Assembly: GCF_013374995.1 (NCBI RefSeq) | Contig: NZ_CP056030.1 | Span: 310,001-374,000 of the forward strand | Length of the DNA: 64,000 nucleotides | Direction of reading: 5' to 3' | DNA from: Pseudomonas eucalypticola | GTDB lineage: Bacteria > Pseudomonadota > Gammaproteobacteria > Pseudomonadales > Pseudomonadaceae | In this document: one piece after another, positions 30,959-41,539 of the stretch | Position numbering within the stretch: position 1 is the first letter of the stretch | How the letters are laid out: each line of letters starts with the position of its first letter | Position numbers and translations under genes: made by a program | Notes under the pieces: model-generated | The model's input: the letters and a program-made list of their open reading frames with translations, nothing else | Told to the model about the DNA's origin: nothing | The model's database searches: none

Positions 30959-31039
30959 TTGCAGGAGCGAGCCGTTCCGGCGCACTGTCCCGGAAGGCTC
31001 GTTATCGGCAACCTGCGCGAGCGGCGCTCGTTCCTGCAA
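30959..31039. repeat. REP/BIME-like nested inverted repeat between ompR and envZ
   Basis: The element is bounded by TTGCAGGAGCGAGC and GCTCGTTCCTGCAA (13 of 14 positions complementary). Inside the left half is a second hairpin, GAGCC-TTCCGG against CCGGAA-GGCTC. The 81-bp nested structure fills the gap between the two genes and resembles the extragenic palindromes common in the P. putida group. It may reduce kinase expression relative to the regulator. Confidence 0.65.
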
Positions 31040-31057
31040 TGTTGATGGCTGTTGTTT

Positions 31058-32371
31058 ATGAAAACCCCGGTTTGGTTCCCCCAAAGCTTTTTTGCCCGCA
31101 CCCTTTGGCTGGTGCTGATTGTCGTGCTGTTTTCCAAGGCGCTGACCCTGGTTTATCTATTGATGAACGAGGACGTGCTGGTGGACCGGCAGTACAGCCA
31201 CGGCGTTGCATTGACGCTGCGGGCCTATTGGGCGGCTGACGAAAATGACCGGGAACGCATCGCCGATGCCGCAGGCCTGATTCGTGTAGTAGGTGGGGGC
31301 GTGCCCGAAGGCGAGCAACATTGGCCCTACAGCGAGATCTACCAGCGGCAGATGCAAGCCGAGTTGGGCGAAGACACCGAAGTGCGCCTGCGCGTGCACG
31401 CGCCCCCGGCCCTGTGGGTGCGGGCGCCTAGCCTGGGCGCGGGCTGGTTGAAGGTACCGTTGTACCCGCATCCGCTGCGTGGGCAGAAAATCTGGAGCGT
31501 GCTGGGCTGGTTCCTGGCCATCGGATTGTTGTCCACCGCATCGGCGTGGATCTTTGTGCGCCAGCTCAACCAGCCGCTCAAGCGCCTGGTGTTCGCGGCG
31601 CGGCAACTGGGGCAGGGGCGCAGTGTGCGCCTGCCAATCAGTGACACGCCCAGCGAGATGACCGAGGTGTACAAGGCCTTCAACCAGATGGCCGAGGACG
31701 TCGAACAGGCAGGGCGCGAGCGTGAATTGATGCTGGCCGGGGTTTCCCACGACCTGCGCACGCCGCTGACGCGCCTGCGCCTATCCACCGAATTCATGGA
31801 CCCCAGCAGCGATCTGGCTGCCGACATGCAGCGCGACATCGAAGACATGGACGCTATTCTCGACCAGTTCCTGGCCTTCATTCGTGATGGCCGCGACGAA
31901 GCCATCGAGGAAGTCGACCTGGCTCAGTTGGTTCAGGAAACCGTGGCACCGTTCAACCAGCCCCGGGAGCAGGTGCGCCTGTGCCTTGAGCCGATACCGC
32001 CGTTCCCGTTGCGCCGGGTATCGATGAAGCGTCTGCTGACCAACCTGATTGGCAATGCCTTGCACCATGCGGGCGATGGTGTGGAAGTGGCGGCATACGT
32101 GTCGGGCGACAACAGCGCGCCCTATGTGGTGCTCAGCGTGCTGGACCGCGGCACGGGCATTCCGGAAGACGAACTGGCGAGCATTTTCGACCCGTTCATT
32201 CGCGGCGACCGCGCCCGCAGCGGCAAGGGCACGGGGCTGGGGCTGGCTATCGTCAAGCGCATTGCCGCCATGCACGGCGGCAACGTCGAGTTGCGCAACC
32301 GCTCGGGTGGCGGCCTGGAAGCTCGGGTGCGCCTGCCGCTGGGACTGATGCTGCCCCGCGACGCCATCTGA
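31058..32371 (+). CDS. envZ: EnvZ-type sensor histidine kinase (AmgS-like)
   Basis: A 437-residue inner-membrane kinase. The first transmembrane helix is about residues 12-36 (TLWLVLIVVLFSKALTLVYL), then a periplasmic domain, a second helix (VLGWFLAIGLLSTASAWIFV near 150), HAMP, the phosphoacceptor His in GVSHDLRTPLTRLR near 232, and an ATPase domain with N-box NLIGNALHHA and G-box GKGTGLGLAIV. ATG 31058 is preferred to TTG 31052. Partner of the ompR product. Confidence 0.92.
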   Translation: MKTPVWFPQSFFARTLWLVLIVVLFSKALTLVYLLMNEDVLVDRQYSHGVALTLRAYWAADENDRERIADAAGLIRVVGGGVPEGEQHWPYSEIYQRQMQAELGEDTEVRLRVHAPPALWVRAPSLGAGWLKVPLYPHPLRGQKIWSVLGWFLAIGLLSTASAWIFVRQLNQPLKRLVFAARQLGQGRSVRLPISDTPSEMTEVYKAFNQMAEDVEQAGRERELMLAGVSHDLRTPLTRLRLSTEFMDPSSDLAADMQRDIEDMDAILDQFLAFIRDGRDEAIEEVDLAQLVQETVAPFNQPREQVRLCLEPIPPFPLRRVSMKRLLTNLIGNALHHAGDGVEVAAYVSGDNSAPYVVLSVLDRGTGIPEDELASIFDPFIRGDRARSGKGTGLGLAIVKRIAAMHGGNVELRNRSGGGLEARVRLPLGLMLPRDAI

Positions 32372-32395
32372 CAGTACGCGACGGCTGATTCAAGC

Positions 32396-32426
32396 TTCGC
32401 CCGGTCCTGGCGCAGGGCCGGGCGAA
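32396..32426. terminator. Hairpin between convergent envZ and rimK
   Basis: TTCGCCCGG pairs with CCGGGCGAA over a 13-base loop. It lies 25 bp after envZ and 16 bp before the rimK stop, so it can serve both. No T-run is present. Confidence 0.5.
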
Positions 32427-32441
32427 CGGCGCGGTACAGGC

Positions 32442-33347
32442 TCAGCCCTTGCCCTTGGTGCGCGTCTGATTCGGCCCGCCGTTCTTCTCCAGGTGCTCGA
32501 TGATCATCCCGGCGACATCCTTGCCGGTGGTCACTTCGATTCCCTCCAGCCCAGGCGAAGAGTTCACCTCCATCACCAGCGGCCCATGATTGGACCGCAG
32601 GATATCCACCCCTGCCACGCTCAGCCCCATCACCTTGGCGGCGCGAATGGCGGTCATGCGCTCTTCTGGGGTGATCTTGATCAGGCTGGCGCTGCCGCCG
32701 CGGTGCAGGTTGGAACGGAATTCGCCTGGCTTGGCCTGGCGCTTCATCGAGGCGATGACCTTGTCGCCCACCACGAAGCAACGAATATCGGCACCCCCGG
32801 CTTCCTTGATGTATTCCTGCACCATGATGTTCTGCTTCAAGCCCATGAAGGCCTCGATCACCGACTCGGCCGCCTTGGTGGTTTCGCACAGCACCACACC
32901 GATGCCCTGGGTACCCTCCAGTACCTTGATCACCAGCGGTGCGCCGTTGACCATCTGGATCAGGTCGGGAATGTCATCGGGGGAGTGGGCGAAACCGGTT
33001 ACCGGCAAGCCGATACCCCGGCGCGACAGCAGCTGCAGCGAGCGCAGTTTGTCGCGGGAGCGGGCGATGGCCACCGACTCGTTGAGCGGGTAGACGCCCA
33101 TCATCTCGAACTGGCGCAACACCGCGCAGCCATAGAAGGTCACCGAGGCGCCAATGCGTGGGATCACGGCGTCGAAGCCTTCCAGCGGCTTGCCGCGGTA
33201 ATGGATCTGCGGCTTGTGGCTGGCGATGTTCATGTAGGCGCGCAAGGTATCGATCACTACCATTTCATGCCCGCGAGCGACCCCGGCTTCAACCAGGCGG
33301 CGGGTGGAATACAGACGCGGGTTCCGCGACAGCACAGCGATCTTCAT
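32442..33347 (-). CDS. rimK: Ribosomal protein S6 glutamate ligase RimK
   Basis: ATP-grasp enzyme that adds glutamates to the C-terminus of ribosomal protein S6. The 301-residue protein has the N-terminal [20 protein letters not shown] block, the ATP-grasp core ([19 protein letters not shown] near 137) and the metal ligands in [15 protein letters not shown] near 256. Start overlaps the rimB stop by 4 bp. It is the last gene of rimA-rimB-rimK, an arrangement described in Pseudomonas where RimA and RimB tune RimK activity. Confidence 0.94.
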   Translation of the reverse strand: MKIAVLSRNPRLYSTRRLVEAGVARGHEMVVIDTLRAYMNIASHKPQIHYRGKPLEGFDAVIPRIGASVTFYGCAVLRQFEMMGVYPLNESVAIARSRDKLRSLQLLSRRGIGLPVTGFAHSPDDIPDLIQMVNGAPLVIKVLEGTQGIGVVLCETTKAAESVIEAFMGLKQNIMVQEYIKEAGGADIRCFVVGDKVIASMKRQAKPGEFRSNLHRGGSASLIKITPEERMTAIRAAKVMGLSVAGVDILRSNHGPLVMEVNSSPGLEGIEVTTGKDVAGMIIEHLEKNGGPNQTRTKGKG

Positions 33348-33826
33348 GCAACACCTGTGGTAGAGGTAGTAGAGGCCGGGAACACCGGCTTGTCTTGAAC
33401 GTAGGTAATGCCCGGGTTGACCACCAGTTGGCCATGTACCAGGGCTTTGGAGCCCAGCAGCAAGCGATAACGCATCGCCTTGCGGCAGGCCAGGGTGAAT
33501 TCCACCTCCCACACCCGGTCACCCAGCGCCAGGGTGGTGCGGATGACGTAGCGGGTCTGGGCGTGGCCGTTGGAACTCTTGATGGTTTTCATCGCCACCA
33601 TGGGCGCTTCGCAGCGCCGGTGGCGCAGTTGCACCACCGAGCCCAGGTGAGCGTTGAAACGCACCCATTTTTCGCCATTGCGCTCGAACGGTTCTATCTC
33701 CGTGGCGTGCAGGCTAGAGGTGCTGGCGCCGGTATCGATCTTGGCGCGCAGGCCGGCGACCCCCAGGTCGGGGAGCGCCACCCACTCGCGCAGGCCAATA
33801 ACGGTCAAATGATCAAATGTCTTCAA
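33344..33826 (-). CDS. rimB: RimB, retropepsin-like (ATP-dependent zinc protease family) protein
   Basis: A 160-residue protein with an aspartic-protease-like motif [14 protein letters not shown] near residues 27-40 (D-T-G-A). This is the fold annotated as putative ATP-dependent zinc protease and described as RimB. I place the start at TTG 33826, giving [15 protein letters not shown], the family beginning, with a 14-bp overlap with rimA; an ATG at 33859 would overlap by 47 bp and add atypical sequence. Translational coupling to both neighbours is evident. Confidence 0.85.
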   Translation of the reverse strand: MKTFDHLTVIGLREWVALPDLGVAGLRAKIDTGASTSSLHATEIEPFERNGEKWVRFNAHLGSVVQLRHRRCEAPMVAMKTIKSSNGHAQTRYVIRTTLALGDRVWEVEFTLACRKAMRYRLLLGSKALVHGQLVVNPGITYVQDKPVFPASTTSTTGVA

Positions 33827-34019
33827 AAGGGCAACCGACAATAAAAGGTTTCCGGCCATGGCCCACACGCCACGGCGTGCCGGGCAAGGGCAATTTCAAC
33901 CCCAGCATAGCCGCCGGTAACGGAGGGCGGAACGGCCTGGCGCGCAAAGCGCGGTATTCACGCAGAAACCGGTGCAAATGGCGATAGATATTGAGTAACA
34001 ACCTGAAGATTTCGTTCAT
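33813..34019 (-). CDS. rimA: RimA, small regulator of RimK
   Basis: A 68-residue basic protein beginning MNEIFRLLLNIYRHLHRFLREY, with a proline-rich C-terminal half (RPPLPAAM, LPLPGTPWRVG). The start is set by a strong AGGAGG site 7 bp upstream. Position as first gene before rimB and rimK, plus size, support RimA. A longer reading from 34244 would lack a ribosome site. Confidence 0.8.
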   Translation of the reverse strand: MNEIFRLLLNIYRHLHRFLREYRALRARPFRPPLPAAMLGLKLPLPGTPWRVGHGRKPFIVGCPFEDI

Positions 34020-34121
34020 CCGCCTATCCTCCTGTGCGGCCCTGAACTGTAACCGGCAGGCGTCCGACCTTGCATCCGACAGGCACGGTAGTACAGTTCC
34101 ATTAAATTCCTGAGTTGAGGT

Positions 34122-34526
34122 ATGGCAGTGGCACAAAAACAGGAAGAGGACGACAAGGTTCGTCTGGACAAATGGTTGTGGGCGGCGCGCTTCTACAAAA
34201 CCCGTGCGTTGGCCAAGGCGGCCATAGAAAGCGGCAAGGTGCATTGCCGGGGCGAGCGCTGCAAGCCAGGCAAGGAGCCCAGGGTAGGCGACGAATTCCA
34301 GCTGCGTACCGGCTTCGACGAGCGCACGGTGGTGGTCAGGGCACTCTCGGTGGTGCGTCGCGGGGCGCCCGAAGCACAGCAGCTATATGAAGAAACGCCA
34401 CAGAGCGTGGCCAAGCGCGAAGAGGCCGCGCAACTGCGCAAGGCGGGATCGCTGGGTGTGACCACCGATGGGCGGCCGACCAAGAAACAGCGTCGGCAGC
34501 TCCATCAGTTCCACAGCGAATCTTAA
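34122..34526 (+). CDS. hslR: Heat shock protein 15, S4-domain ribosome recycling factor
   Basis: A 134-residue RNA-binding protein. The S4 domain is RLDKWLWAARFYKTRALAKA near residues 12-31, followed by VHCRGERCKPGKEPRVGD. The basic C-terminal tail has KKQRRQLHQF. Hsp15 binds free 50S subunits carrying nascent chains after heat shock. It is convergent with the PAP2 gene, overlapping by 4 bp at the stops. Confidence 0.92.
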   Translation: MAVAQKQEEDDKVRLDKWLWAARFYKTRALAKAAIESGKVHCRGERCKPGKEPRVGDEFQLRTGFDERTVVVRALSVVRRGAPEAQQLYEETPQSVAKREEAAQLRKAGSLGVTTDGRPTKKQRRQLHQFHSES

Positions 34527-35320
34527 GCGCTGACCACGCTCAGGCAGCGGACCAGCGGAATTCGCTGCAACACTTTGAACAGCGGCTGGGTCACGCGCAG
34601 CAGCCAGGTGGAGACGCACGCGGCGAACGGGGTGTAATAGCCCCAGCCCAGCGCCATCAAGGCCATGGCCACGCCGCCGATGTAGTCATCCTGTCCCCAA
34701 TGGGCGCCAGCGACCAGCCGTGGCATTGAAAACAGCAGCACCAGCCCCCAGATCACGAAATACTGACCGAAGCGGCGAGCGAAAATGCTCATGAACATGC
34801 CCCAGATCAGCAATACCGAGGCGTGGTCGCCAGGGAAACTCTGGTTCGAGCCATCCTTGAGTTCCAGGTGCGGGTTGATGTTGGGGTACAGGTCGCCCAG
34901 CTTGATGGCATCGGGCAGTACCAGCGACGGGCTGTGATGTTGCCAACCCATGACGTCGCAGACCTTGTCGAACACCGCGCGGATGATCAGCAGCAGTATC
35001 AGCATCGACACGAAGGCGATGGTCGCCTGGCGTGCATGGATAGCCTCGATCACCCAGTCACCGCGAATCAGCAGCGACAGCAGGATCAGCCCGACGATGA
35101 TGTCGAAGGGCCGCATGCTGGCCACTGCCCAGATCGAACGCCACACGGTGTGATCCGCCAATGGCTGGTTGAGCAGGTGGAACAGCCATTCGTCGAAAGA
35201 CGTGAACAGCGCATGACCGGACGGCAGCAACCACAGCCCAATCAGCGCCAGCGGTACTAGATTACACAGCAGCAGCCCTCGTACGTTCCACCTTGCTTGG
35301 AACAGTGCGGGTTTGTTCAT
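34523..35320 (-). CDS. PAP2-family membrane phosphatase
   Basis: A 265-residue inner-membrane protein with about five or six transmembrane segments. The acid-phosphatase motifs are present: SFPGDHAS (near residue 162) and the R-x5-H-x3-D block in RLVAGAHWGQDDYIGG (near 200). The N-terminal K-x6-R-P motif is less clear. The insert before SFPGDH (PDAIKLGDLYPNINPH) recalls lipid A/undecaprenyl phosphate phosphatases. It likely acts on a lipid phosphate on the periplasmic side; the substrate is uncertain. Confidence 0.83.
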   Translation of the reverse strand: MNKPALFQARWNVRGLLLCNLVPLALIGLWLLPSGHALFTSFDEWLFHLLNQPLADHTVWRSIWAVASMRPFDIIVGLILLSLLIRGDWVIEAIHARQATIAFVSMLILLLIIRAVFDKVCDVMGWQHHSPSLVLPDAIKLGDLYPNINPHLELKDGSNQSFPGDHASVLLIWGMFMSIFARRFGQYFVIWGLVLLFSMPRLVAGAHWGQDDYIGGVAMALMALGWGYYTPFAACVSTWLLRVTQPLFKVLQRIPLVRCLSVVSA

Positions 35321-35430
35321 AAGATACCTCTATGTCAGACAGAGCGATCCGCACCAGGCTGGTGCTCTAAAACGGGCTTTTATAGGCCCTTGTAAACATC
35401 TTGTCACTATTATCAGATACCCAGACCCCT

Positions 35431-36333
35431 ATGCACGACACACCGGATACCGATTACACCCAACGTTTCATCTTCGACGAATGTGACATTCGTGGTGAGA
35501 TGGTCTCGCTTGAGCGCAGCTATGCCGAAGTGCTGGCCAAGCATCCCTACCCGGAACCGGTGGCCCAGTTGCTGGGTGAGTTCATGGCGGCCGCCGCACT
35601 GCTGGTAGGCACCCTGAAGTTCGACGGCCTGCTGATTCTGCAAGCGCGCTCCGACGGCCCGGTGCCACTGCTGATGATCGAATGCTCCAGCGAGCGCGAC
35701 ATTCGTGGCCTGGCGCGTTATGAGGCCGACGCCATCACCGCGGGCGCCACGTTGACCGACCTGATGCCCAACGGTGTCCTGGCAATGACCGTAGACCCGA
35801 ACAAGGGTCAGCGCTACCAGGGCATCGTCGAACTGGACGGCGCCGATCTGTCGGAGTGCTTCACCAACTACTTCAAGGTCTCCGAGCAGTTGGGCACGCG
35901 CTTCTGGCTCAATGCCAACGGTTCCCGGGCGCGCGGCATGCTGCTGCAGCAGCTGCCGGCCGACAAACTGAAAGACGCCGAAGAACGCGAAGCCAGCTGG
36001 CAGGACGCGACCGTGCTGGCCGGCACTCTTACCGCCGAAGAGCTGTTGGGGCTGGACAACGAGACCGTGCTGCACCGCCTTTACCATGACCAGGCCGTGC
36101 GCCTGTTCGACGTGCAACCGCTGCGTTTCCACTGCAGCTGCTCGCGCGAGCGCTCTTCGCGCGCGCTGGTCAGCCTCGGCGAAGCCGATGCCCAGGCGTT
36201 GGTGGCCGAGCGAGGCGGCGTGATCGAAATCGACTGCCAGTTCTGCAGCCAGCGCTATCTCTTTGATAGCACTGAGGTTGCCCAGTTGTTCGCCGGTGGG
36301 GGACTCGAGGTTCCGTCAGATACCCGTCACTGA
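35431..36333 (+). CDS. hslO: Hsp33 redox-regulated chaperone
   Basis: A 300-residue holdase activated by oxidation. The C-terminal redox switch is visible as C-S-C in [14 protein letters not shown] and C-Q-F-C in [10 protein letters not shown], the CxC plus CxxC zinc ligands. The N-terminal core matches ([16 protein letters not shown]). Start ATG 35431 is chosen over a TTG at 35401 because the family begins there. pckA follows. Confidence 0.93.
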   Translation: MHDTPDTDYTQRFIFDECDIRGEMVSLERSYAEVLAKHPYPEPVAQLLGEFMAAAALLVGTLKFDGLLILQARSDGPVPLLMIECSSERDIRGLARYEADAITAGATLTDLMPNGVLAMTVDPNKGQRYQGIVELDGADLSECFTNYFKVSEQLGTRFWLNANGSRARGMLLQQLPADKLKDAEEREASWQDATVLAGTLTAEELLGLDNETVLHRLYHDQAVRLFDVQPLRFHCSCSRERSSRALVSLGEADAQALVAERGGVIEIDCQFCSQRYLFDSTEVAQLFAGGGLEVPSDTRH

Positions 36334-36444
36334 AACGTTTAAGTAGAACCAGATCGCGTAAGTGCCGCCGGGTTGCCGCCGTTTCGACAGGAGGGCTCTA
36401 CTATTTCTGGGCGTTTCTGGCATAATCCGGCCCACTTTTAGAGC

Positions 36445-38057
<1,613 letters not shown>

Positions 38058-38075
38058 TAGCCTGGGTCTTCAAAG

Positions 38076-38100
38076 AACCGCCTTTCGGGGCGGTTTTTTT
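38076..38100 (+). terminator. Rho-independent terminator of pckA
   Basis: AACCGCC, loop TTTCG, GGGCGGTT then a run of seven T residues, 19 bp after the stop codon. A textbook terminator. Confidence 0.95.
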
Positions 38101-38234
38101 ATGCGCGCGGCAAAGCGTTGCCCGTTGGCGATTCACTCGCTGAATAACGCCCATCACACGAATAAAGTTCAAAAGCCGCCCCCGCTGTTCTATGGTTTGT
38201 GGATTGCCCAGCTACCTTCATCAGAGGATCTGCC

Positions 38235-39470
38235 ATGAGCCAAAGCACCTACGACATTCAGCGCGCCGCCGTGATCGGCGCAGGCACCATGGGGCGAGGC
38301 ATCGTGATGTGCCTGGCCGCGGCGGGCCTTCAGGTCAAATGGATGGACACCAACCCGCAGATGCTCAACCAGGCGCTGGAAACCGTGGGGCACACCTGGA
38401 CTCACAACGTCGAGCAGGGCCGCATTGACCGGGCCGAGGCCGATCGGCGCCTGGCCCGCATCAGCAAGGTGGCCGACTACGCGGCTATCCACGACGTGGA
38501 CCTGGTGATCGAGGCGGTGTACGAAAACCTCGAACTCAAGCAGCAGATATTCCGCGACCTTGACCGCTGGCTGATGCCAGGGGCGATCCTGGCCAGCAAC
38601 ACCTCGGCCCTGGACATTGACGCCATCGCCGCTGTCACCGCCCGCCCCGAGCAGGTACTGGGCCTGCATTTCTTCAGCCCCGCGCACATCATGAAACTGC
38701 TGGAAGTGGTACGCGGCGCCAAGACATCGCCCGAGGTACTGCAGGCTGCCTTGGCGCTGGGCGAGCGCATGGGCAAAGTCAGTGTGGTGTCGGGGAACTG
38801 CCACGGCTTCATCGGCAACCGCATGCTGCACCCCTACGCCAAGGAGGCCCGCATGATGCTGCTCGAAGGCTCGCTGCCTTTCGAAGTGGACACGGCGCTG
38901 CAAGGCTTCGGCTTTGCCATGGGCCCGTTCCGCATGTACGACGTGGTGGGCATCGACCTGGAGTGGCGCACACGGCAGATGTCAGGCAAAGGCATGGATG
39001 CACCTGAGGTGCAGGTCGACAACCGCCTCTGCGAGATGGGCCGCTTCGGCCAGAAAAGCGGTGACGGGTATTACCACTACGAGCAGGACAGCCGCCAGGC
39101 CGAGCACGACGACGAGGTCGACGCGCTGGTGGTCGGGGTCAGCCGTGGCATGGGCTACGACCGCCGCGCCATTGGTGCCGAGGAAATAGTAGACCGCTGT
39201 GTGCTGGCGCTGGTCAACGAAGGCGCGAAGATCCTGCAGGAGGGCATCGCGCAATCGGCCCATGACATCGACCTGGTGTACCTCAACGGCTATGGCTTTC
39301 CCAAGGAAGGAGGCGGCCCCATGGCCTGGGCGGACAAGCAGGGCCTGGCCGAAATCGAGCGCCGCCTGCTGGAATTCAAGAGCCGCTTCGGCGAGCATTG
39401 GCAGCCGGCTGACCTGATCAGTCGCCTGGCCCGCGAGGGCGGTACTTTTGCACAGGTGACCCACGGATGA
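38235..39470 (+). CDS. 3-hydroxyacyl-CoA dehydrogenase family protein
   Basis: A 411-residue NAD-dependent dehydrogenase. The Rossmann motif [20 protein letters not shown] is near residues 11-30. The catalytic His lies in the [20 protein letters not shown] segment near 146, and two C-terminal 3HCDH domains follow ([11 protein letters not shown] and the repeat near residue 310). It is longer than the 283-residue 3-hydroxybutyryl-CoA form and lacks the hydratase half of FadB/FadJ. Start 38235 has a GAGGA site. It overlaps a thioesterase gene by 4 bp, suggesting a dedicated acyl-CoA pathway. Confidence 0.87.
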   Translation: MSQSTYDIQRAAVIGAGTMGRGIVMCLAAAGLQVKWMDTNPQMLNQALETVGHTWTHNVEQGRIDRAEADRRLARISKVADYAAIHDVDLVIEAVYENLELKQQIFRDLDRWLMPGAILASNTSALDIDAIAAVTARPEQVLGLHFFSPAHIMKLLEVVRGAKTSPEVLQAALALGERMGKVSVVSGNCHGFIGNRMLHPYAKEARMMLLEGSLPFEVDTALQGFGFAMGPFRMYDVVGIDLEWRTRQMSGKGMDAPEVQVDNRLCEMGRFGQKSGDGYYHYEQDSRQAEHDDEVDALVVGVSRGMGYDRRAIGAEEIVDRCVLALVNEGAKILQEGIAQSAHDIDLVYLNGYGFPKEGGGPMAWADKQGLAEIERRLLEFKSRFGEHWQPADLISRLAREGGTFAQVTHG

Positions 39471-39895
39471 GCGAAGCAATGCCCCAGCGCGAAGACTACC
39501 GGCACTTTCAGCCGATCATCACGCGCTGGCATGACAACGACGTGTATGGCCACGTCAACAACGTCACCTACTACAGCTTCTTCGATACGGCGGTGAACAC
39601 CTACCTGATCGAGGCGGGCGGCCTGGATATTCATGACGGCGACGTAGTGGGTTTCGTAGTCAGTTCATCCTGCGACTACTTCGCTTCCATCGCCTTTCCC
39701 GAGCGCATCGAAATAGGCCTGCGGGTTGGCAAGCTGGGCAACAGTTCGGTGCAGTATGAGCTGGCGGTGTTCAAGGCAGGGGAGGCCGATGCCTGTGCGG
39801 CGGGGCGCTTCGTGCATGTGTTCGTCGACCGCGCCAGCAACCAGCCGGTGGCCATCCCTGCCAACCTGCGCGAGGCCCTGCAGCGGCTCCTCTGA
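39467..39895 (+). CDS. Acyl-CoA thioesterase, 4-hydroxybenzoyl-CoA/YbgC-type hotdog
   Basis: A 142-residue single hotdog domain. The signature [14 protein letters not shown] near residues 23-36 contains the catalytic Asp of this branch. Coupled by an ATGA overlap to the hydroxyacyl-CoA dehydrogenase gene, it probably releases the product of that enzyme as a free acid. The exact acyl group is unknown. Confidence 0.87.
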   Translation: MSEAMPQREDYRHFQPIITRWHDNDVYGHVNNVTYYSFFDTAVNTYLIEAGGLDIHDGDVVGFVVSSSCDYFASIAFPERIEIGLRVGKLGNSSVQYELAVFKAGEADACAAGRFVHVFVDRASNQPVAIPANLREALQRLL

Positions 39896-39931
39896 TTTAC
39901 AGGGGGAGAGGCTGCAGGGCCCCGCAGGGGC

Positions 39932-40399
39932 TTAACGGCGGTGCCAATCGCGACGGTCGTGGCGGTCCCAGTGGCGACGGTCATGCCCGCGGTAATGACG
40001 GCGGTCGTCGTAATGTCCGCGGCTGTGAGCCTCACGGTTGCTTTCATTGCCCATGTAGTTACCCAGCGCGCCACCAGCGCCACCACCGGCCGCCGCGCCG
40101 ATCAGGCCGCCCGTGCTACCGCCCACGCTACGGCCCAGCACGTTGCCGCCCGCTGCACCCAGGCCACCGCCAATGGCGGCTTCGCCACGGCTGTGCTTGT
40201 TGGCGCCTACCGCGGCGCCACCAGCACCACCCAGGCCGGCGCCAATGGCCGCACCGGTGCTACCGCCCAGTTGCTGGCCGACCGCTGCGCCGAGTACCCC
40301 ACCCAATGCGCCGCCGATACCTGCTTCTGCAGTGCCGCCAGCCGACGCGAAGCCGCTGACCAGGCTCAGGGACAACAAGAGAATCGAGGTGTACTTCAT
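39932..40399 (-). CDS. Glycine-zipper exported protein
   Basis: A 155-residue protein with signal peptide MKYTSILLLSLSLVSGFASA, then about 85 residues of repeating small-residue stretches (GGALGGVLGAAVGQQLGG and the like), the pattern of glycine-zipper outer-membrane or YMGG proteins. The tail is rich in His, Arg and Asp (HYDDRRHYRGHDRRHW), possibly metal- or surface-binding. The start at 40399 excludes a 30-residue upstream extension. Function unknown. Confidence 0.78.
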   Translation of the reverse strand: MKYTSILLLSLSLVSGFASAGGTAEAGIGGALGGVLGAAVGQQLGGSTGAAIGAGLGGAGGAAVGANKHSRGEAAIGGGLGAAGGNVLGRSVGGSTGGLIGAAAGGGAGGALGNYMGNESNREAHSRGHYDDRRHYRGHDRRHWDRHDRRDWHRR

Positions 40400-40555
40400 A
40401 GACAAAGTCTCAGTGGAATGACGGCGCGATCCTGAGGCTCTGTAACGCGGCTGACAACGAAAAACCGACGAATAACACGACTTGTACACAATTCAATAAC
40501 TCATTGTTTTCAAGATGAAACTTTGTGAGTTTTGCTCGGTCAGATGTACTTCGGG

Positions 40556-40586
40556 AAGGCCTTTTCAGCGATGGAAAGGCCTTTTT
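40556..40586. terminator. Hairpin downstream of fdhD
   Basis: AAGGCCTTTTC and GAAAGGCCTTTTT form an inverted repeat, with a five-T tail on the plus strand. For fdhD (leftward) it lies 36 bp past the stop but lacks a T-tail in that direction. A rightward transcript ending here would have no gene upstream, so a small RNA from the AT-rich 40430-40550 region is possible. Confidence 0.5.
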
Positions 40587-40621
40587 CATTGGCTTTTTCG
40601 TACATGAAGAAGCTGAAGAAA

Positions 40622-41440
40622 TCAGCCCCCTGGTACCTTCGACGCGCTGTACACCCGTGGGCCGCTTTTTTGCGGAAGGTGAATCAGGTTCAAGTTGTGC
40701 CGCCGTGCCCATTGCAAAGCAAGCCCGGTAGGGGATGACAGGCTGACCAGGGTCTGGATGCCGGCGCGCAACACTTTCTGGATCAACTCCAGGCTGCACC
40801 GGCTGGTCACAATGGCCACCCCTTCGCGGGTATCTACCTGTTGCCGAATCAGCCCGCCGATGAGCTTGTCCAGTGCGTTATGGCGCCCGATGTCTTCGCG
40901 GCCCATCAGCAATTCGCCTCGGCCGTTCATGAACACAGCCGCATGCACCGCGCCACAATGCTGGCCCAGGGGCTGAAACTGGCTGATGCGTTGGCGCAGG
41001 CCGTCCAGCCACGGGAGGGGAGGCAATGGCGCACCTGGCAGCACGGCAAGCTCTGGCAAGGCCTGTTCCACTGCTTCCACGCCGCACAGCCCGCAGCCAC
41101 TGGTGCCGGCCAGTTGGCGCCGCTGGTCCTTGAGGTTCCAGAATGCACGGCTGGAAATTTCCACTTCAGCTTGCATGGCCGAGCCGCAGCCGCTGAGCTT
41201 GAGGTCGTAGATCTCATCCGCCGAGCCAATGATGCCGCTGCCGATACTGAAGCCGACGATAAAGTCTTCAAGGTCAGTCGGGCTGACCAGCATCACGGCC
41301 TGGCTGATGCCGTTATAGGCAATGGCCAGCGCCACTTCTTCGGCCAGCGCGGTGCTGGCTTCATCGCCCTTGTCCAGGTTGTGGTAGCTGTAGGTCTGGC
41401 TGGCCGCAGGTGCGGCAAGATCCAGGGCGGGCGTATTCAT
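40622..41440 (-). CDS. fdhD: Formate dehydrogenase accessory sulfurtransferase FdhD
   Basis: Delivers sulfur to the molybdenum cofactor of formate dehydrogenases. The 272-residue protein has the conserved cysteine motif C-G-L-C-G near residues 117-121 (the family's C-x-x-C site), and the G-R-E-D-I-G-R-H-N-A-L-D-K block near 177. No formate dehydrogenase subunit gene is in the window, so its client is elsewhere. Confidence 0.92.
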   Translation of the reverse strand: MNTPALDLAAPAASQTYSYHNLDKGDEASTALAEEVALAIAYNGISQAVMLVSPTDLEDFIVGFSIGSGIIGSADEIYDLKLSGCGSAMQAEVEISSRAFWNLKDQRRQLAGTSGCGLCGVEAVEQALPELAVLPGAPLPPLPWLDGLRQRISQFQPLGQHCGAVHAAVFMNGRGELLMGREDIGRHNALDKLIGGLIRQQVDTREGVAIVTSRCSLELIQKVLRAGIQTLVSLSSPTGLALQWARRHNLNLIHLPQKSGPRVYSASKVPGG

Positions 41441-41539
41441 GGGGCAGTCCCAAGGTGGATATCTACGTCAAGCCTATGCCCCCTGCTGGCACGTCGTCCA
41501 GTTGCCCGTGCCGATGCCGCCATAGACCGCTTCGATCGG

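Noticed and set aside
32122..32889. Open frame spanning the envZ end and rimK antisense region
   Set aside because: Bridges two well-supported genes; composition and lack of start signals mark it as a shadow.
40430..40550. AT-rich stretch as phage attachment site
   Set aside because: No integrase, no tRNA and no flanking direct repeat was found; base bias alone is not enough.
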